Assembly: GCF_001423585.1 (NCBI RefSeq)
Contig: NZ_LMOP01000001.1
Location: 124,001 to 188,000, forward strand
Source of the DNA: Xanthomonas sp. Leaf148
Lineage (GTDB): Bacteria > Pseudomonadota > Gammaproteobacteria > Xanthomonadales > Xanthomonadaceae
Reading direction: 5' to 3'
DNA length: 64,000 nt
Every line of letters begins with the position of its first letter. The first letter of the stretch is position 1. The notes beneath the pieces were generated by a model. That model was not told the DNA's origin, made no database searches, and worked only from the letters and a program-made list of their open reading frames with translations. This document shows, in pieces, positions 43,109 to 52,501 of this stretch. Both the position numbers and the translations under genes were made by a program.

Positions 43109-45928
43109 ATGAATGCAGAGGTTTCAAGCGTGAGCGGCGACAGGCAATTCGGACCCGTGCGCATTGCTTGGTCTTTCCAAGCTGATGGCCTCGATTGCTA
43201 CGTCTGGGTTTATTGGAACGATCAACTGATCGTTGGAGAAACGCTGGGGCCAAAGCGGCTTGAGCTGGATTTCGCCATTCGAACGGAGACAGATTTTACG
43301 CAGAGGGTTAGCGGCACGCTGTCTTTCGACGTTGAAAGCAACATGTTGCGCATCGCCCGTTTGAGATATCCGGGAGCAACAGCTGAAATCAACGACGACC
43401 TCGGCAGCTACCGCCCCCTGCCGCCCTCCCCACCCTCGCCACCCTCGCCACCAGCTCCAGTCGACGATATCCAAGAGGACGTGATCAGCGAGGTTGCCGA
43501 GCTGTTTCCGTTCCTCTACCTACGAAACTGGCCTCAGATCACTCCACAAGCGCTGGAAGATCGCTTTGTTCGATACACCCCCACCAGCCCGCCCATCTCT
43601 GACTTCTATGCGCAATTGACCAATGATCGCAAAGACGTCGATGCACGCAGCAAGATGGTCGATGCGTCGCTGCTGTTTGTGAGGGGGGCTTTGCCCTACG
43701 AAGGACAATTCGCTCAACGCCCTCAGGCGCTTGGAGCTGAGTTTGTTGCCATCGAACAATTCGTCTTGTCAGCCAAGCAACTGGCCTATCCTCGTGCACT
43801 GGCACTCATTGAACTGATTGCTGAGCTGTGGGGGCTCCCGTGGTCTGACATCACTGATGCGATGGGCACCGCGGAATTTGAGCAACAAGTAGAGCGCGCA
43901 TGGGAAACCGTGTTCGCCTTGAACTGCGTGCTGGGCTACGACCGCGGCACGTTGGCAGCGATGACGCAAGTCCTTGTGGGTGTATTCCTGCTAAAACGAC
44001 TGGCTGCAACCAATCCAGCCACACTTGACCAGGACTGGCCAGCCTCCAGACTTAAAGAAGGATTGCGGGCCACCCTGATCCTGCCGGCGGATGTCTTCCC
44101 CCTTCCCCCTGCAGAGGTTACTGAGGACGCGAAGCAGGTCATTGAGATCCTGCCTTACGCCATCGGCGACCTCCACGTGGTCAAACGCCAGCTTCTAAGT
44201 TACGCCCTGGGCGAAGTCAGCCACATCGAAAGCGTCATGGCTGACGAGAAGAAGGTTCGTGCTCGCCAAGAGAGCAGTGACAGCGAACTGATCCAAACCT
44301 CCGAGCGCCACGTGCTGTCTAGCGAAGATGCGCTGCGGGCGGGTTTGAGTGAGTCGTTTGAAGCTCAAATTCAAAACCAATTGCGTGAGCAGTTCCAAGC
44401 GGACTACACGACCACCTACGGGCCGCCCCAAGAAGCCAAGCAGGTAGGCTCCTACACGCTCAAGCCGCTGGACAACGAACCCAAGGAAAATCGCACCTCT
44501 GACCAAAGTGGGCTGGCACGGCGAATCACCCAAGAGGCAGCTCGACGAGCTGCAACACACCTTACCGAACAGCGGATGGCCCGATACTCGCGATCGAGCA
44601 AGAGCGAGGTATCACAGTGCTTCGACCGCCGTGGACGCAACACCAATCAACGGGGGATCTACCGGTGGCTGGACGCTCGTTATCGATGCTGGGTCGCGCC
44701 TCTCGGTCGGCGCCTGATGTTGCAGTTCTTTGTGACACATCCGGCAAAGCGATTGATTGAGTCGCAACAGGAGCTTTCCGGGATAGCCCTCGGAGAACCG
44801 ATCTCGCCCTCACAACTCGGCTTGGGAAGGTTTGACGACATTTCCCTGGATCCCACAAGCCCGCTCTACTACGCCAGTCTTGCTGCTCGCTATGGCGTGG
44901 ATGACGTTGAGCCGCCTCCTGCAGATCAAGTCAACGTGTCGAGCGTCTTTGAGCTGGGGTCACCTCTTTACGCGCAGATCATCGCGCTGCCGGATGGCTA
45001 CGCGGCAACGTCCGCGACGATCTCGCTGACCACGGCGGCCCAGGACGTGACCGTTAGTGGGCGAGTTGGTTCAGCTCTCTTCAGCATTAGCGGAAAGGAT
45101 GGCGCGGGAGTCCAGGGGAACATCGCCCTGGCCGACCAGACCTCGTCGCTGCCCTTTTCATTGGCTCTTGAGATAACTGCAACGGAAGGCGAACAAACGT
45201 CGCCCTCCGTTGCTTACGCGGTGAACATTGAAGTGGTGGCTTCTCGGACAGAGCGATGGCTTGAGCGCTGGCAGTCAGTGCTCTACACCCGACTGATCCA
45301 AGGATATCGCCAACTCCAGTCGAACCACCTCGAAGCCACAGGAGCCACACGGCCAACCGTCAATCCGCTCTATGCGCAACGTATCATCCGCTCTGAACTA
45401 AAGCGCGCCGGCGTTTCAAGCTTTCTGCGTATCGCAGACCGTCTGACCGGTGAAGTAGAAGCAGAGCATCACTTCGCCCCCGCACTTTGCTTATGGCTGG
45501 ATCAAGCACTAGAGTGGTCTGAAATGACCTACACGCTGATCAATCACCCCAGTTCAGCCTTGCCGGCATTCAAAGGAGGCCACATGGGTGATCCTGGTCC
45601 CTTGGCAGAGTTTGTCCAAGCAGATACAGCTCGGGTTCTCCTGCCCGTTTCTCCGTCGTATGAGCACTCGCTGTTGTATTTCCTCGCCACTGGCATGGTT
45701 TGGAGCGGCGAAGATTTGCTCGCTCCGACCTTCGAAACAGCCGTCGATGGCAGCACTGCCATGGCCTCCTCAGAGACTCGATACGTGGACTTGGTAGACG
45801 ACTTGAAGTCAGCATCTTTTCGGGGACCCACAACTGAGCCGCGTGACAGCTGGACGTTGACGCTGCCGACCACCATGACTGTTTTGCAGGACGACGACCG
45901 CCTGCCTGTCTTTGCGGTGCCCTTGTGA
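43109..45928 (+). CDS. Large hypothetical protein of the sigma-54 operon
   Basis: 939 aa from the ATG at 43109 (gagggag 10 bases upstream); an in-frame ATG 21 codons earlier overlaps the previous gene. A first beta-type domain (RIAWSFQADGLDCYVWVYWN) of about 105 residues is followed by a proline linker (PPSPPSPPSPPAP, encoded by tandem repeats). A long helical middle (about 140-560) and a C-terminal half follow, mixing an immunoglobulin-like beta stretch (SATISLTTAAQDVTVSGRV) with aromatic segments. No signal peptide, enzyme motif or transmembrane helix. The gene ends overlapping the tail-collar gene. Size, modular beta domains and context suggest a structural or scaffold protein of the system. 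Confidence 0.65.
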   Translation: MNAEVSSVSGDRQFGPVRIAWSFQADGLDCYVWVYWNDQLIVGETLGPKRLELDFAIRTETDFTQRVSGTLSFDVESNMLRIARLRYPGATAEINDDLGSYRPLPPSPPSPPSPPAPVDDIQEDVISEVAELFPFLYLRNWPQITPQALEDRFVRYTPTSPPISDFYAQLTNDRKDVDARSKMVDASLLFVRGALPYEGQFAQRPQALGAEFVAIEQFVLSAKQLAYPRALALIELIAELWGLPWSDITDAMGTAEFEQQVERAWETVFALNCVLGYDRGTLAAMTQVLVGVFLLKRLAATNPATLDQDWPASRLKEGLRATLILPADVFPLPPAEVTEDAKQVIEILPYAIGDLHVVKRQLLSYALGEVSHIESVMADEKKVRARQESSDSELIQTSERHVLSSEDALRAGLSESFEAQIQNQLREQFQADYTTTYGPPQEAKQVGSYTLKPLDNEPKENRTSDQSGLARRITQEAARRAATHLTEQRMARYSRSSKSEVSQCFDRRGRNTNQRGIYRWLDARYRCWVAPLGRRLMLQFFVTHPAKRLIESQQELSGIALGEPISPSQLGLGRFDDISLDPTSPLYYASLAARYGVDDVEPPPADQVNVSSVFELGSPLYAQIIALPDGYAATSATISLTTAAQDVTVSGRVGSALFSISGKDGAGVQGNIALADQTSSLPFSLALEITATEGEQTSPSVAYAVNIEVVASRTERWLERWQSVLYTRLIQGYRQLQSNHLEATGATRPTVNPLYAQRIIRSELKRAGVSSFLRIADRLTGEVEAEHHFAPALCLWLDQALEWSEMTYTLINHPSSALPAFKGGHMGDPGPLAEFVQADTARVLLPVSPSYEHSLLYFLATGMVWSGEDLLAPTFETAVDGSTAMASSETRYVDLVDDLKSASFRGPTTEPRDSWTLTLPTTMTVLQDDDRLPVFAVPL

Positions 45929-46515
45929 TAGGCGGCATCCCCATCGGAGGCGTTTGTCTCTACGTCGGCGAAGTCGCCCAGGTCTCAGACACCGCCAACC
46001 CGGCTTGGCCTAAGCCAAACGCGCAGGACTCCACAGGGGCGCCAGTCGTAACCGATGGTGTCGGTGCAGCAGCCCTGTTGGAAGCACAAGGCTGGATGGT
46101 GTGTGATGGCCGGGCACTCAGGGCAGCAAGCTACCCACAGCTCTACGCGGCGCTTGGCACGATCCATGGGAACGGTGGTCAAGACGGGATGTTCCAGCTG
46201 CCTGACCTTCGCGGAGTGTTTGTGCGAGGGGTGGACAATGGCTCTGGAGCAGATCCCGACCTCGGCAACCGACTTCAACCAAGTGGCGAAGGTGCTTACA
46301 GTGGCGTCGGCTCACTACAGCTCGACGCCTTCCACACGCATACACACACTTATGCCCGTCCCAAGCAAGCCTTGACCTCCGATCAGACCGGCAGTGCGTA
46401 TAGCGTTTCTGACGAAAACGAGCAAACCTCGGATCTTGAGCCGCAAGCTGCCGTCAGCCAAAACGAGACCCGGCCACGCAACGTGGCGGCCTACTACATC
46501 ATCCGTTACACCTAA
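45925..46515 (+). CDS. Phage tail-collar-domain protein
   Basis: 196 aa. It starts with GTG at 45925, overlapping the previous stop (GTGA), so translation is coupled. The C-terminal two thirds carry the phage tail collar/microcystin-dependent protein signature: GWMVCDGRALRAASYPQLYA, FQLPDLRGVFVRGVDNGS, DAFHTHTHTYA and RPRNVAAYYIIRYT. This fold caps tail fibres in phages. Here it is the only phage-like gene in the operon; no baseplate or tube genes are near. It would supply a receptor-binding or fibre-tip module. Confidence 0.85.
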   Translation: MIGGIPIGGVCLYVGEVAQVSDTANPAWPKPNAQDSTGAPVVTDGVGAAALLEAQGWMVCDGRALRAASYPQLYAALGTIHGNGGQDGMFQLPDLRGVFVRGVDNGSGADPDLGNRLQPSGEGAYSGVGSLQLDAFHTHTHTYARPKQALTSDQTGSAYSVSDENEQTSDLEPQAAVSQNETRPRNVAAYYIIRYT

Positions 46516-46524
46516 GCACTTCCT

Positions 46525-47091
46525 TCATGGTGTATACGGCGCTGGCAGGCATTCGGTCGGCTCTGTTCCCGAGCCCACTTCTGCTTCTGGGTCAAACGAG
46601 AACACTCGAATCTCGCTCCGGGTGCCTTTCTCTGTCTTGCGCTCAATGAGAACTGTGATGATCAAAGAGAGTTTCCAGCGACCATCCTTTTGAACGACCT
46701 CCAACGGCGTAATCGATCGCTGCACGACAAAAGCGCGCTTCCCTTTCGTATTGAGTGGCCCTGCTAGGGACCATTGTTCAACGGGGACGGTGGCGCGCAC
46801 TTTTGAGAAAGGCGAAGGTGCGGAAAACTTGGTGGCGTTCGTATGGGGTATCGAACAGAGAACTGCATCCACCACATTGATGGTGACCAAGTCATCGGCT
46901 TTGCCGTAGGCGGTCACTTCAACGGTGATTCCGTCACCATTGCATAGATAGATAGCACTTGCGTAACGACCAAACGGCGAGCACAGATTTTTTCGGTCAG
47001 TTGCATTTATCGCATTCCAAAGCAGATCGGAGCTGATCTGTTCGATATCAAAGCTCACCCTGATGTCTGCAACATCGTTTGAAGCGCTCAT
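46525..47091 (-). CDS. Hypothetical protein coupled to the Ser/Thr kinase gene
   Basis: 188 aa. The ATG lies at 47091, sharing one base with the kinase stop (TGATG), so translation is coupled and this gene is the second of the pair. No signal peptide or known motif. The sequence (VSFDIEQISSDLLWNAINAT, YLCNGDGITVEVTAYGKADD, GRWKLSLIITVLIERKTEKG) suggests a mixed alpha/beta cytoplasmic protein. It converges on the operon (stop to stop 9 bp). It may modulate the kinase or be its substrate. Confidence 0.65.
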   Translation of the reverse strand: MSASNDVADIRVSFDIEQISSDLLWNAINATDRKNLCSPFGRYASAIYLCNGDGITVEVTAYGKADDLVTINVVDAVLCSIPHTNATKFSAPSPFSKVRATVPVEQWSLAGPLNTKGKRAFVVQRSITPLEVVQKDGRWKLSLIITVLIERKTEKGTRSEIRVFSFDPEAEVGSGTEPTECLPAPYTP

Positions 47092-49229
47092 CAATTTTCC
47101 TCGTTTAGGATGTGATGGTATTTTTCATCGCGACGCAGGCTGATCAAGTCAGGCTCGCTGGCGATCATATGCGGTGGAAACCCCCTCGCAAAGGAGCGCC
47201 TCAGGTAATCCAATGCGGCCTCGCGCTTCCCCGACAACTCTGACACCAAAGTGGCTCGGAAGAGCACTTCCGCGTCTTCGGGTGCCAAGGCGAGCGCTTC
47301 CAGAATGCGACGTTGTGCCTGGGTGCTTTTCCCAAGCCGTGCAGCGTAAAGAGCGGCGCGACTTAGGAGGGTCGCATCTCCAGTAACCCGCTGAAGCTGC
47401 TCCTCCACCATCTGCCCAGCACGGCTGTAAGCCCGCTCTGCCTGCGCCTTCCTGCCAGGCACCCATCGCAAAGAATCCCCAAGGTTGGCCCACTTCAAAT
47501 AGTCATTGGGACTTCCCTTGCTGGCGGACAACGCTTGCTCGAATGCTTCGGCGGCCTCGCTGTAGCGCCCCAGTGCAAACAACACCGTTCCGAGATTGCC
47601 GTAGAGACGAGCGTTAGGCCCAACGCGCATTCCTCGCTGCAAGACCGTCAACGCCTCGTCTTTTCTATCTTGTTTGAGCAGGACGCCGCTTAGGTTGACG
47701 TAGCCCTGGATGCCATCTGGCTTCACCTCGATACTTCGTCGAAACGCCTTCTCGGCTCCTACCAGATCGCCCCGCTGGTAAGCGAGCGTCCCGCTCATGT
47801 CAGAGAACCAGCGCTCTCGCGGGTGCCTTTTGAGTGCGTCTTGTAGAACGTTGGCAGCCTCATCCTGCCGTCTTTCGGCCACGTAGATCCGGGCCAAGCC
47901 AAGCAGGGCGTAGCGATCGTTGGGGTCCAGCATTAGGGCCCGCCGGTAGATTGTCTCGGCCACGTCTTTGCGTCCTTGGTATTCCTCCGACCAGCCAAGA
48001 GCAGCTTGGGCCAACGCTAACTGCGGGTCCGCGCGCACGGCTAGCAGGGAGGCCTCCTTCGCCCGGTCCAGCCAGGTCGCATCCCGCTCGTCGCCAGCGT
48101 ATCGAAGACAATCGGTAATCGCGCGCAATGCCAGAGCGGGAGCGTATCCAGGCTTCGTAGCCAATACGCCATCCAAAATCCGAGCCGCATCCGCAACGGC
48201 GCCTGGCTGGTCGAAGCTGTCAATACGGCGCTCGGCAGCGTTGAGCTTCTCTGTAGGGGTGGGCCCAACATCCGCGGTGCTGGGGGCCTGCACGAGAGGC
48301 AGACACGCCACGTAACCGCCCAACAGACATAGGCTCACCAACGCGGTCAATGCCGGCTTGTTTCGCCAGCTCCGTCTGCGTCCCTTGTTCCTAGCAAGCC
48401 GCCTGTGCAACTCCGTCAGTTGGTCGACCACTTCCAGCATGGAGGGGAGGCGGTCTTGCGGGCGCCGCCTAGTCATTCCTTCGATGAGATTGCGCACGCC
48501 CTCATCAAAGCCGGTGGGCAACAGTAGGCCCTTCCGGTCCCCATACAATCGCTCATGCATGGATTCCCAGCCGCCGTGCGCGTGGCTGTGTCGATGCCCC
48601 AGCAATGACTCGTGGAACACGAGGCCTAGCGAGTAAAGGTCACCAGAGGCCGCTACACGCATGCCCAATAGACGTTCGGGGGGCAAGTAGGCCAGTGTGC
48701 CAGCGGGCGTCGTGTCAGCCGAGAGCGAGCTGGTTTCCAGCGGATCGAGGGTTGCGGCAGCACCGAAATCAAGAATGCGTAACGTCCCATCACCGGTGAG
48801 CATGAGGTTGTCGGGCTTGAGATCCCCATGCGCCCAACCCGAGGCGTGAGCATCAGCAAGCGCCCGGGCCGCTTGCAGTCCGTAACCAAGCACTTGCGCG
48901 AGTGGCATCGCCCCACTGTCTTGAAGCAGTTGTGAAAGTGTTTTGCCATGCACGCGCTCCATGACGAGCCCCAGTTGGCCCATCGATTCTTCCAAGGCGA
49001 ACACACGGACAAACGCAGGATGCCGCTGTTCCGCTAGACGCTGGGCTTCGACCCGTAGGCTTTGCTGTCGCCGCGGGTCGCCATCGACGAACTTGATGGC
49101 CACATCCCTACCCAGGCGTTCGTCCCAGGCCGCCAGGACGCGTCCAAAGCCCCCCTGGCCCAGCTCGCCATCCAACCGATAGTGGCCAAAACTTCGACCT
49201 ACAACGCCTCCCCCACTTGTTTCGGACAT
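47091..49229 (-). CDS. Membrane Ser/Thr protein kinase with TPR repeats
   Basis: 712 aa from the ATG at 49229 (MSETSGGG; GGGAG upstream), preferred over an earlier in-frame start. Kinase domain, residues 15-280: glycine loop GELGQGGFGRVLAAWDE, VAIKF, catalytic HGDLKPDNLM, metal-binding ILDFGAA and the APE-like LPPERLL. A membrane helix (about 293-315, ALTALVSLCLLGGYVACLPL) is followed by many TPR-type repeats (ALAQAALGWSEEYQGRKDVA, AYQRGDLVGAEKAFRRSIEV, NLGTVLFALGRYSEAAEAFE). The kinase faces the cytoplasm and the repeats the periplasm. The kinase and the FHA activator are a plausible signalling pair. A one-base overlap couples it to the 46525 gene. Confidence 0.9.
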   Translation of the reverse strand: MSETSGGGVVGRSFGHYRLDGELGQGGFGRVLAAWDERLGRDVAIKFVDGDPRRQQSLRVEAQRLAEQRHPAFVRVFALEESMGQLGLVMERVHGKTLSQLLQDSGAMPLAQVLGYGLQAARALADAHASGWAHGDLKPDNLMLTGDGTLRILDFGAAATLDPLETSSLSADTTPAGTLAYLPPERLLGMRVAASGDLYSLGLVFHESLLGHRHSHAHGGWESMHERLYGDRKGLLLPTGFDEGVRNLIEGMTRRRPQDRLPSMLEVVDQLTELHRRLARNKGRRRSWRNKPALTALVSLCLLGGYVACLPLVQAPSTADVGPTPTEKLNAAERRIDSFDQPGAVADAARILDGVLATKPGYAPALALRAITDCLRYAGDERDATWLDRAKEASLLAVRADPQLALAQAALGWSEEYQGRKDVAETIYRRALMLDPNDRYALLGLARIYVAERRQDEAANVLQDALKRHPRERWFSDMSGTLAYQRGDLVGAEKAFRRSIEVKPDGIQGYVNLSGVLLKQDRKDEALTVLQRGMRVGPNARLYGNLGTVLFALGRYSEAAEAFEQALSASKGSPNDYLKWANLGDSLRWVPGRKAQAERAYSRAGQMVEEQLQRVTGDATLLSRAALYAARLGKSTQAQRRILEALALAPEDAEVLFRATLVSELSGKREAALDYLRRSFARGFPPHMIASEPDLISLRRDEKYHHILNEEN

Positions 49230-49792
49230 GCTCCCTCTCCCGGATTGCTGGCTGCTGCTTCGACGCGATGATTGCAGCCCCAATATGGGCGAGACGATCG
49301 CCCACTTCAGGTGCAGTCGCGATTTGCTCAGACTCAACGCAGAAGCACGCCTGCCGAGTGTCCGAAAGGACGATCTGACGCCCAGTTTTGGAGCGGCTTA
49401 TGGGAAAGCATGTGACCGTTGCATCATCCTTCGGCACCTAGCAGGTCCCAGGTAAGGGAACCCTTACAGTCGAGCCCGCTGAACGCCAAGTTCAGCTCAC
49501 AAGCCATACCGAAACCTGCAATCGAATGAAGACAGCACTGCATTCGTAGCGCTGGGCCTCGCCCTGCTTCGACTGTAGTGTGGAAATAGATGTTGTCTGA
49601 TCCCAAGTATTGGGACTAAATGTTTGAATTAGAAGCTATCACTTCTTCAGGCACTCTCATGCTTGCTAGCTACAGAATCTTGGCCGAGTGCAAAAGGACC
49701 ACAAATTTTTCTCGCGCTCACGACCTGCGTGCCGGAAAGCAGCTTCGTTTGATACTCTGGATTAGTCAAGGCATCAAAGAACGAGGAATCGA
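49230..49792. other. Intergenic region between divergent kinase and DUF6988-like genes
   Basis: A perfect 7-bp inverted repeat gtaaggg / cccttac with a 2-base spacer lies at 49452-49467 and could be an operator for either gene. No gene is supported; a 61-codon plus-strand frame before 49793 overlaps the next gene and lacks family character. Base composition is more AT-rich from 49600 on. Confidence 0.4.
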
Positions 49793-50464
49793 ATGGCATC
49801 GATAAAACATCAGATTCAGACATCTTTAGGCTTGAACAAAATGCTCACTGAGAGCATCGAGAGTGCTATCGAGCCGCAAGACCCTCGTGACAAAATGGCA
49901 TTGAGAGCAGCTCGCTATACCGCAGATCTCCACAAGGCCATGGCTACTCTAGTCAAAGATCAGCAGCACAGCGCCGCATATGTGCTTGCGCGCCCACTGG
50001 TTGAAGCATCGATAGCAGCCCTGTATCTGCTCTATGCAGCAACTGAAGACAAGGCTGCGGCCATGCTAAGAAACGACCAAGGTCTCCCAGACGCAAAAGA
50101 CATGATCAAAAAATGCCGAAACATAGGAGAATATGGTCCAAATCTGGAAAAAATATGGTCAGAGATTTCGCCATTCCACAAGTATACCCATGGTGATACA
50201 GTCCAGATCAATCGTCAGTCAGAGGATCGTCAGAATGATCAAGAAGTAGCATGGCTTTTATTTCTTTCTGACGTAGTCACTCTAGCCGCTTTTGAAGTAG
50301 CAGCTATTGCCCTAGATAACAAAGAGCTTCAAAACGATGTAATTTCGATCCGAGATGTCTCTGCAACTTTACTAGCAGTGCGTAGCGGCGTGCATCTGTC
50401 AGGTCGGACAATAGCGCGTTTATCACCACCACAGCGACCCGCGCAGGCTCAAAGCTCCCCGTGA
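49793..50464 (+). CDS. DUF6988-like helical protein
   Basis: 223 aa with AGGA upstream of the ATG. Predominantly helical. The pattern AATYVLARPLVEASIAALYL-like (here SAAYVLARPLVEASIAALYL) followed by ATEDKAAAMLRN matches the family called DUF6988/DUF5677, which surrounds R-P-L-x-E-x with conserved hydrophobics and is often found near defence or toxin genes. An EISPFHKYTHGD stretch supplies a conserved histidine. Codon use is more AT-rich than its neighbours, suggesting acquisition. Function unknown. Confidence 0.6.
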   Translation: MASIKHQIQTSLGLNKMLTESIESAIEPQDPRDKMALRAARYTADLHKAMATLVKDQQHSAAYVLARPLVEASIAALYLLYAATEDKAAAMLRNDQGLPDAKDMIKKCRNIGEYGPNLEKIWSEISPFHKYTHGDTVQINRQSEDRQNDQEVAWLLFLSDVVTLAAFEVAAIALDNKELQNDVISIRDVSATLLAVRSGVHLSGRTIARLSPPQRPAQAQSSP

Positions 50465-50483
50465 GCGCAGCCCGCGAACACGC

Positions 50484-50846
50484 TTAGGACTTACCTGAAG
50501 AAGTAAGCGACCTATCAAGAGCCTCGGCAAAATCCTTGAGCCTTTCGAGCAACTCGACCTGCTGCTCGGCTGAAAAACGGGACATCAGCAAGATTACTTC
50601 AGCGAGTGGATCCGACGCTGCATAAAAATACGCAACGGGCAATCCTAAGGCCTCGGCTAACGCATCCATCGTTTTCTCGTCAGGCATCCGATCCCCGCGT
50701 TCGTATCTGGAAATACGCGGAGCCGCAGAGTTCTCGTCCTCCAATCCCAGCACCGCCCCTAGCTCCGCTTGAGTCATCCCTCGCGCTTGGCGGGCTTCGC
50801 GCAAGCGACGGCCCAATGTGCGCGCAGGAGGGATGGGGGCAGGCAT
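50484..50846 (-). CDS. XRE-family DNA-binding regulator
   Basis: 120 aa from the ATG at 50846 (MPAPIPPARTLGRRLREARQ); a TTG 17 codons upstream is possible. The helix-turn-helix spans residues 10-70 (GMTQAELGAVLGLEDENSAA, PRISRYERGDRMPDEKTMD). The C-terminal helical tail ends ALDRSLTSSGKS. It converges on the DUF6988-like gene (stop to stop 19 bp) and is divergent from the 50960 operon, which it may regulate. The 11-codon start uncertainty does not affect the domain. Confidence 0.8.
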   Translation of the reverse strand: MPAPIPPARTLGRRLREARQARGMTQAELGAVLGLEDENSAAPRISRYERGDRMPDEKTMDALAEALGLPVAYFYAASDPLAEVILLMSRFSAEQQVELLERLKDFAEALDRSLTSSGKS

Positions 50847-50959
50847 GAGGGCTAGATCGAACGATTGCTGACTGGGCCCGCAGTCTGACGGTTCCAAGTT
50901 TGCGCTGCATTTGCCAATATGGCAAACGTCGCCAGGCCGGCGATATGAAGGGGCTCACC

Positions 50960-51721
50960 ATGAAGCACGCAGGACAAGGAGCGTTCGCTGCGCTCTTGGC
51001 GTTGACGCTCGTCTCTCCACTTAGTGCCCAAGCCCAAGAGGTGCCGGAGCAGAAGTCCGGCTTTTTCCGTCAACTTGGAAAGGGGTTGGCCGACACGGGC
51101 AAGCAGATGGTCGGCATCAAGCCGAATTCGGGCAGCAAGGCCGGCAGTCAAGGCACTGGCTCGATGTACGTGCCCATCAATGGCGCCGGGAAGCTGCCCA
51201 ACCTGTTCAAGGGCGACAACCACCAAGCGGCGCAGGGCGGGAAGCTGGAGTGGCCTCGGGTGGCGCTCACGTTCACCGAGTGGGGGGCATCCCTGCCCTG
51301 CTGGACGACGGAGGCCCGCATCTGGACCAGCCCGACAGCGTCGACGACCGAAACCTTCCGGACCTGCTTCGATGCCGCAGTGACGGAAACGGACGACCTG
51401 GGCGAGACGGCGGAGCTCAACAGCGCTGCCCTGTGGAAAGGCCGCGACTCGCTTGGCGGCATCCGGGTGCCGTCCAGCAAGCCCAACACGGGCGCTCAGC
51501 GGTCCACGGGTCCCAACCCGCCCAGCCAGCCCTTTGTCGTCAACGTGAGCCGACCCGGCGTCGCTGACCGTGCCGTGGACGTGTCGCTGCGCATCGCTTG
51601 GGTAGCCGGCTTCATCCAGACCGCCGACCTGCACCCGGGACCCAGCGGCCTGCTGACGCCCTTCAAGGACACACGGATGTGGATCGCGGGGTTCAAGCCC
51701 GACGGGAACCGCGACAAATAA
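50960..51721 (+). CDS. Periplasmic hypothetical protein
   Basis: 253 aa from the ATG at 50960 with aagggg 8-13 bases upstream; another ATG lies 15 bases earlier. Signal peptide MKHAGQGAFAALLALTLVSP, cleaved near SAQAQ. The mature protein has a G/K-rich N-terminal region and a beta-type C-terminal half (FVVNVSRPGVADRAVDVSLR, LRIAWVAGFIQTADL) with cysteines at LPCWTTEARIW and FRTCFDAAV. It is the first of three genes in one direction (spacings 41 bp, then a 4-bp overlap). Unknown function; the trio is probably an envelope unit. A related but decayed copy of the third gene lies at 60.0 kb. Confidence 0.65.
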   Translation: MKHAGQGAFAALLALTLVSPLSAQAQEVPEQKSGFFRQLGKGLADTGKQMVGIKPNSGSKAGSQGTGSMYVPINGAGKLPNLFKGDNHQAAQGGKLEWPRVALTFTEWGASLPCWTTEARIWTSPTASTTETFRTCFDAAVTETDDLGETAELNSAALWKGRDSLGGIRVPSSKPNTGAQRSTGPNPPSQPFVVNVSRPGVADRAVDVSLRIAWVAGFIQTADLHPGPSGLLTPFKDTRMWIAGFKPDGNRDK

Positions 51722-51762
51722 CCCTGCCCTCCCCCACTCCCTCTCGCTATCAAAGGACAGAC

Positions 51763-52077
51763 ATGAAACACGCAAGGATCGGCCTGGTCGCGTTGACCAT
51801 GGCCCTGGGCCTGACCGCCTGCGGCGGCAAGCCTTCGTCTGACAATGCCAAAGAGGCCTTTGTCCGGTTGCTGCAAGACAGCGGCGCCGGCCAAGTCACC
51901 GACGTTCAGAATTTCGAGCTCACCGGCTGCGTTGAGGCGGAGGGCGTCGACGGCTATCGCTGCGACACGAGGGGCAAGGTGGCGATCGACATCGGAGGCC
52001 GGCAAGTGCCGATCCCCGTGAGCAAGAACCTGCGCTACGCCAAGAGCGACGGCACCTGGAGGGCCTACGCCAAATGA
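51763..52077 (+). CDS. Small lipoprotein
   Basis: 104 aa with aaagga upstream. MKHARIGLVALTMALGLTAC ends in a lipobox (LTAC), so Cys20 is lipidated. The mature domain has two cysteines (LTGCVEAEG and YRCDT) and a short beta segment (VPIPVSKNLRYAKSDGTWRA). It resembles the start of its upstream neighbour in the signal region (MKHA), possibly reflecting a shared origin. Second gene of the envelope trio; its stop overlaps the third gene (ATGA). Confidence 0.7.
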   Translation: MKHARIGLVALTMALGLTACGGKPSSDNAKEAFVRLLQDSGAGQVTDVQNFELTGCVEAEGVDGYRCDTRGKVAIDIGGRQVPIPVSKNLRYAKSDGTWRAYAK

Positions 52078-52403
52078 AGACCCAACCCGATTCGATGGTG
52101 GGAACGTCCGCCGGCGCTGTGGGCGGCTTCCTCGAAGACGGCGCCATGCGCGCTGCCCCTAAAAAGGTGACCACCCCGCACAACCGATTCTTCTGGTGGT
52201 TCTCGCTCAGCCTGCTCTTCCTGGGCCCATTCGGCTTCATCGTTGGGCCGCTCATGGCTCGACGAGGATTGCGAAAAGCAGAGCGCCTCTACGCTTTCGA
52301 GGCTCACATGGCCCGCCAGCGCGATCGTGGCTTCAGCTGGTGGCAGTGGTGGGTCATGACGCCGCTGATGTTACTGGTGCTGTGGCTGCAACTGACTAGC
52401 TGA
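52074..52403 (+). CDS. Small inner-membrane protein
   Basis: 109 aa. The start overlaps the lipoprotein stop (ATGA). Two membrane segments: FFWWFSLSLLFLGPFGFIVG (about residues 39-60) and WWVMTPLMLLVLWLQL near the end, separated by a basic loop (ARRGLRKAERLYAFEAHMAR). Third gene of the trio. A frameshifted relative lies at 60012-60185, so this gene was once duplicated on the other side of the RHS locus. Function unknown. Confidence 0.65.
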   Translation: MKTQPDSMVGTSAGAVGGFLEDGAMRAAPKKVTTPHNRFFWWFSLSLLFLGPFGFIVGPLMARRGLRKAERLYAFEAHMARQRDRGFSWWQWWVMTPLMLLVLWLQLTS

Positions 52404-52501
52404 GAATAGCGCTCCACGCCTGCAGCAGGGGGAATCACAAGTCCCAGCTGCAGGTGAGGGTTTCCGCCGATCCGACTTCGCTAAATGGCGCTGAGCCATC
52501 A

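Noticed and set aside
42023..46515. Prophage or tailocin
   Set aside because: One tail-collar domain only; no capsid, portal, tube, sheath or lysis genes.
40241..49229. Type VI secretion gene cluster
   Set aside because: FHA and kinase components fit, but no TssB/TssC, Hcp, VgrG, ClpV or TssJKLM is seen.
50484..50846. XRE gene as an antitoxin of a type II module
   Set aside because: Its convergent neighbour is DUF6988-like and its divergent neighbour is a secreted protein; no toxin partner overlaps it.
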